A stretch of DNA of 27,116 nucleotides, taken from the NCBI GenBank assembly GCA_036560705.1, contig DATBQR010000049.1, forward strand, positions 1-27,116, in the 5' to 3' direction. The stretch's first letter is position 1. Each line of letters begins with the position of its first letter. A program made the translations under genes and the position numbers. The notes below the pieces were generated by a model. That model was not told where the DNA came from and did no database searches. It saw nothing but the letters and a program-made list of their open reading frames with translations. Origin of the DNA: RBG-16-66-20 sp036560705. GTDB taxonomy: Bacteria; Pseudomonadota; Gammaproteobacteria; Burkholderiales; SG8-39. This document shows positions 24,152-27,116 of the stretch, one piece after another.

Positions 24152-24955
24152 GTGAACGATCCCCTGATCATCGCCGGGAGAGAATTTTCCTCGCGCCTGC
24201 TGGTCGGCACCGGCAAGTACCGGGACTTCGCCCAGACGCGCACGGCGATCGAGGCCTCGGGCGCGGAAATCGTGACGGTGGCGATCCGGCGCACCAACAT
24301 CGGCCAGACCAAGGGCGAGCCTTCGCTGCTGGAATTCCTGCCGTCTTCGAAGTTCACCTACCTGCCCAACACGGCCGGCTGCTACAACGCGGCCGACGCG
24401 GTGCGCACGCTCAGGCTCGCGCGCGAACTGCTCGACGGCCATGATCTCGTCAAGCTCGAGGTGCTCGGCGACCCGCAATCGCTCTATCCCAACATGCCCG
24501 AAACGCTGGCGGCGGCAAAGACGCTTGTCGCTGAAGGCTTCAAGGTGATGGTGTACTGCTCGGATGACCCGATCCAGGCAAAGATGCTCGAGGAGCTGGG
24601 CTGCGTCGCGGTCATGCCGCTGGCTTCGCTGATCGGCTCCGGCATGGGCATCCTCAATCCCTGGAACCTGCAGCTGGTGATCGAACGGGTGAAAGTGCCC
24701 GTGCTGGTGGATGCGGGCGTCGGCACCGCCTCGGATGCCGCGATCGCGATGGAACTGGGTTGCGACGGCGTGCTGATGAACACGGCGATCGCCGCGGCGA
24801 AGGACCCGGTGCTGATGGCGCGCGCGATGAGGAAGGGCGTCGAGGCGGGCCGGGAGGCGTTCCTTGCCGGCCGCATGCCGAAAAAGCTCTACAGCGCCGT
24901 GCCCTCCTCCCCGACCGGGGGCACGATCGCGCCGTCGCAGCCGAAAGCTGCTTGA
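24152..24955 (+). CDS. thiG: Thiazole synthase ThiG
   Basis: Encodes 267 residues from the GTG at 24152, which I prefer because GGAGG at 24138-24142 lies nine bases upstream; a TTG at 24146 overlapping the thiS stop is the alternative and adds two residues. It is a TIM barrel enzyme that condenses 1-deoxy-xylulose 5-phosphate, an imine (from glycine or tyrosine) and ThiS thiocarboxylate. The Schiff-base lysine is Lys101 in HDLVKLEVLGD. Other conserved blocks are SRLLVGTGKY, AIRRTNIGQ, LPNTAGCYNAADAVRT, GVGTASDAAIAMELG and DGVLMNTAIAAAKDP. The trmB gene starts at its stop codon (TTGA overlap). Confidence 0.95.
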   Translation: MNDPLIIAGREFSSRLLVGTGKYRDFAQTRTAIEASGAEIVTVAIRRTNIGQTKGEPSLLEFLPSSKFTYLPNTAGCYNAADAVRTLRLARELLDGHDLVKLEVLGDPQSLYPNMPETLAAAKTLVAEGFKVMVYCSDDPIQAKMLEELGCVAVMPLASLIGSGMGILNPWNLQLVIERVKVPVLVDAGVGTASDAAIAMELGCDGVLMNTAIAAAKDPVLMARAMRKGVEAGREAFLAGRMPKKLYSAVPSSPTGGTIAPSQPKAA

Positions 24956-25611
24956 AGCGGGAAATCAGAAGTTTCGTCCTGCGCCAGGGCAGGATTACGC
25001 CTTCGCAGCAGCGCGCGCTCGACGAACTGTTTCCGCGTTTTGGCATTTCATTTTCGGATTCTTTCCTCAACACGAAAGAAATATTCGGCAGAACCGCGCC
25101 CATCATTCTTGAAATCGGCTCCGGCATGGGCGAGACCACCGCGGCGATCGCGGCGGCGCATCCTGAAACCGACTATGTCGCCATCGAGGTTCACGGTCCG
25201 GGCATCGGCAGCCTGCTGAAAAAAATCGAAACGCTGGAACTGAAGAACCTGCGCGTCATCCGGCACGACGCGGTCGAAGTACTGGGGCAGATGATCGCCG
25301 ACGGTTCCCTGGCAGGCATCCATCTCTTTTTTCCGGATCCCTGGCCGAAGAAGCGCCACCACAAGCGGCGCCTGGTGCAGCCGCCCTTCGCGGCGCTGGC
25401 GGCGCGCAAGCTCGCGCCCGGCGGCTATTTCCACGCCGCCACCGACTGGCCGGAATATGCGATGCAGATTGAAGAGGTTTTTTCTTCAAATGCTCTTTTC
25501 AAAAAAGAGCCTCCGGAACAAAAGGCCCGCCCTGTCACCAAGTTCGAGCGCCGCGGCATCGGCCTCGGCCACCCCGTGCGCGACCTGCTATTCCTGCGCC
25601 GGCAGGAATAG
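24952..25611 (+). CDS. trmB: tRNA (guanine(46)-N7)-methyltransferase TrmB
   Basis: Encodes 219 residues if it starts at the TTG 24952, which overlaps the thiG stop (TTGA) and places IRSFVLRQGR at the usual distance from the N-terminus. It methylates G46 in the tRNA variable loop with SAM. The SAM-binding motif is LEIGSGMGE (53-61), and the family signature FPDPWPKKRHHKRRL is at 127-141; ATDWPEYAM and the closing KFERRGIGLGHPVRDLLF are also typical. The last 24 bases overlap the convergent hemW gene, with no terminator between. Base composition dips around 25480-25510, where Ser/Asn/Phe codons make an AT-rich patch. Confidence 0.93.
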   Translation: MKREIRSFVLRQGRITPSQQRALDELFPRFGISFSDSFLNTKEIFGRTAPIILEIGSGMGETTAAIAAAHPETDYVAIEVHGPGIGSLLKKIETLELKNLRVIRHDAVEVLGQMIADGSLAGIHLFFPDPWPKKRHHKRRLVQPPFAALAARKLAPGGYFHAATDWPEYAMQIEEVFSSNALFKKEPPEQKARPVTKFERRGIGLGHPVRDLLFLRRQE

Positions 25612-26760
25612 TCCGACGAGGTCGTTCAGGAAGCGCCGCCCGCGCTCGGTCGGCCGGATGCGCTGCCTGGCACGCTCCAGCAGTTTTTTTTCTTCCGCCA
25701 CCCTGAGTCCCGATTCGATGAGCGACAGCGGCAGTCCGCAGCGCGCGGCGAATAGCTCTGCCGGAAAGCCCTCGACCAGGCGCAGCGCGTTCAGCATGAA
25801 TTCGAACGGCAGCTCCTTCGGCGGGATGGCGCGGTTCTCGACGCCGGCATCGCCCGCCAGGTACTCGCGTGGCTGCTTCACCCTCTCGTGCCGGGTCACG
25901 CGGTCGGCGAAGCTCAGCTTGCCGTGCGCGCCGGCGCCGATGCCGAGGTAGTCGCCAAATTCCCAGTAGTTGAGATTGTGGCGGCAGCGATGGCCGGGCC
26001 GGGCGAAAGCGGAGGTTTCGTAGTGGCCGAATCCGGCCCGCGCCAGCGTTTCCTCGGCCATCACCTGCATGTCGGCGGCCTCGTCGTGCGCCGGCAGCTT
26101 CGGCGGATGCGAGAAGAACACTGTGTTCGGTTCGATCGTCAGCTGGTAAGCGGAGAAATGCGGCGTGCCGTGGCGAACGCCTTCCTCGATGTCGGCGCGC
26201 GCCATCGCCGGGGACTGGCCCGGCAGGCCGTACATGAGATCGATGTTCACATTGCCGAAGATATCCAGTGCCGTCGCAATCGCGCGCCGCGCCTCGTCGG
26301 CGGAATGAATGCGCCCGAGCGCCTTCAGCATCGCGTCGTCGAAGCTCTGCACGCCAAGCGAGAGCCGGTTCACGCCGGCATCGCGATAGCCCCGGAAGCG
26401 CCCGGCCTCCGATGCGCCGGGATTGGCTTCCATGGTGATCTCGGCGTCGGGTTCGAGCGCCAGGCGAGCGCGCACCGCGGCCAGCAGCGCGTCGATCTGC
26501 TCAGCGGGAAACAGGCTGGGCGTGCCGCCGCCCATGAAGATCGAATGGATGCGCCGCCCCCAGACCGACGGCAGCATCGCCTCGAGATCGCGGATCAACG
26601 CGGCCGTGTACTCCCCGAACGGCAAGTCTCCTTGCCGCTCGTGGGAATTGAAATCGCAATACGGGCATTTCTTCACGCACCACGGCAGGTGGACGTAGAG
26701 CGCCAGCGGCGGCAACGCGGTGAACCTTACCTGCCGCATGTCCCGCAGAACCGCGCTCAT
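25588..26760 (-). CDS. hemW: Radical SAM heme chaperone HemW (formerly HemN-like)
   Basis: Encodes 390 residues from ATG 26760, which overlaps the rdgB stop (ATGA); the frame is open further upstream only inside rdgB. The radical SAM cluster motif is CVKKCPYC (Cys28, 32, 35), followed by DFNSH, the GGGTPS motif near 78-83, EANPG near 110, RLSLGVQSF and DLMYGLPGQ. The C-terminal HemN domain has HNLNYWEFGDYLGIGAGAHG and FEFMLNALRL. The HLPWC-x3-CPYCDF-x-SH form is that of HemW, a heme-binding protein thought to insert heme into respiratory enzymes, not of the coproporphyrinogen oxidase HemN. It overlaps trmB by 24 bases tail to tail. Confidence 0.94.
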   Translation of the reverse strand: MSAVLRDMRQVRFTALPPLALYVHLPWCVKKCPYCDFNSHERQGDLPFGEYTAALIRDLEAMLPSVWGRRIHSIFMGGGTPSLFPAEQIDALLAAVRARLALEPDAEITMEANPGASEAGRFRGYRDAGVNRLSLGVQSFDDAMLKALGRIHSADEARRAIATALDIFGNVNIDLMYGLPGQSPAMARADIEEGVRHGTPHFSAYQLTIEPNTVFFSHPPKLPAHDEAADMQVMAEETLARAGFGHYETSAFARPGHRCRHNLNYWEFGDYLGIGAGAHGKLSFADRVTRHERVKQPREYLAGDAGVENRAIPPKELPFEFMLNALRLVEGFPAELFAARCGLPLSLIESGLRVAEEKKLLERARQRIRPTERGRRFLNDLVGLFLPAQE

Positions 26761-27116
26761 TGGACCTTCAGCAGCTCCAGCAGCCTGGCGAGCGCCTGCC
26801 CGCGGTGGCTGACGCGGTTCTTTTCCTCCGGCGCGAGCTCCGCCGCGGTCTTGTCCAGGGCTTTCAGGTAGAAGTACGGGTCGTAGCCGAAGCCGCCGCT
26901 GCCGCGCGGTGCGCGCGCGATCTCGCCATGCCATTCGGCTTGCGCGACCAGCGGTTGCGTATCGCCGGGCCCGCGCATCAGCACCAGCACGCAGACGTAA
27001 CGCGCGCGGCGATCCTCGTGCGGCGCCATCTCCGCCAGCAACTTCTGGTTGTTGCGCGCATCCGATTTCGGCTCTCCCGCGTAGCGCGCGGAATGAACGC
27101 CCGGCGCACCGCCCAG
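26757..27116 (-). CDS. rdgB: XTP/dITP diphosphatase RdgB (Ham1 family), 5' end beyond window
   Basis: The last 119 residues are visible; about 80 N-terminal residues lie beyond the window edge. The enzyme hydrolyses non-canonical purine triphosphates (XTP, dITP) to monophosphates. Seen are LGGAPGVHSARYAGEP (the substrate-binding Ham1 motif), NNQKLLAEM, GSGGFGYDPYF and the closing NRVSHRGQALARLLELL, all family hallmarks. The stop TGA at 26757-26759 overlaps the hemW start (ATGA), so the two form an operon. Confidence 0.94.
   Translation of the reverse strand: MGGAPGVHSARYAGEPKSDARNNQKLLAEMAPHEDRRARYVCVLVLMRGPGDTQPLVAQAEWHGEIARAPRGSGGFGYDPYFYLKALDKTAAELAPEEKNRVSHRGQALARLLELLKVQ

Noticed and set aside
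26761..26934. Upstream extension of hemW by 58 codons.
   Set aside because: It lies entirely within rdgB in another frame and is not HemW-like; the ATG at 26760 gives the ATGA overlap and the expected distance to the Cys motif.

Overview
This GC-rich window reads as the chromosome of a Gram-negative betaproteobacterium, probably an environmental member of the Nitrosomonadales/Burkholderiales lineage. The reasons are the order kdsD-kdsC-lptC-lptA-lptB-rpoN-ptsN-hprK-rapZ, the presence of HPr kinase together with EIIA-Ntr, the type IV prepilins, and the thiS-thiG-trmB and hemW-rdgB neighbourhoods. The assignment is inferred from gene order and protein families, not from a phylogeny. There are no insertion sequences, phage genes or CRISPR arrays, and no gene-free stretch reaches 300 bases. 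The longest gaps are about 151 and 137 bases, and both hold signals described below.

Layout. (1) 1-4325: a pilin-linked accessory block. It has the 3' end of one prepilin-like gene, an oppositely oriented multi-membrane histidine kinase with no adjacent response regulator, an ABC-2 type permease overlapping a membrane-anchored TPR-like protein, and a complete prepilin gene. That prepilin gene is preceded by a very good sigma-54 (-24/-12) promoter and followed by a hairpin terminator. (2) 4330-6315: a KefB/KefC-type cation:proton antiporter on the minus strand. (3) 6367-14155: a tightly packed plus-strand cluster. Its genes cover Kdo synthesis (kdsD, kdsC), LPS transport (lptC, lptA, lptB), sigma-54 (rpoN), nitrogen-PTS regulation (ptsN, hprK, rapZ) and a LON-domain protein. 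(4) 14141-15145: mutY, minus strand, overlapping the LON gene tail to tail. (5) 15203-20309: a dipeptide/oligopeptide ABC transporter operon (two permeases, two ATPases) with an M20D amidohydrolase between the permeases and no substrate-binding protein. (6) 20306-23794, all minus strand: an AsmA-family protein, an NT5C1-type 5'-nucleotidase and tRNA-Gly(CCC) in one apparent transcript, then a separate small repeat-containing lipoprotein with its own terminator. (7) 23946-25611: thiS-thiG-trmB. (8) 25588 to the end: hemW and the 3' part of rdgB on the minus strand.

How parts fit together. KdsD and KdsC make Kdo for the LPS core, and LptC/A/B move finished LPS across the envelope. RpoN is made from the same cluster, and the prepilin gene about 6 kb away carries a textbook target for it. 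The Dpp-like importer with its M20 enzyme looks like an uptake-and-hydrolysis unit for N-acylated or short peptides. The genome is compact. Most operon junctions are 4-base gaps or ATGA/GTGA/TTGA overlaps, and four of the five convergent gene pairs overlap at their 3' ends. Two genes (kdsD, thiS) have a -10 element exactly six bases before the start codon, which suggests leaderless mRNAs.

I found no wholly new system that I can defend strongly. The best candidates for a second look are the sigma-54-driven prepilin block with its orphan kinase, ABC permease and TPR partner, the two G-quadruplex motifs inside the prepilin gene, the likely leaderless starts, the tRNA-Gly/nucleotidase dicistron with a palindromic leader, and the hairpin directly before rapZ.
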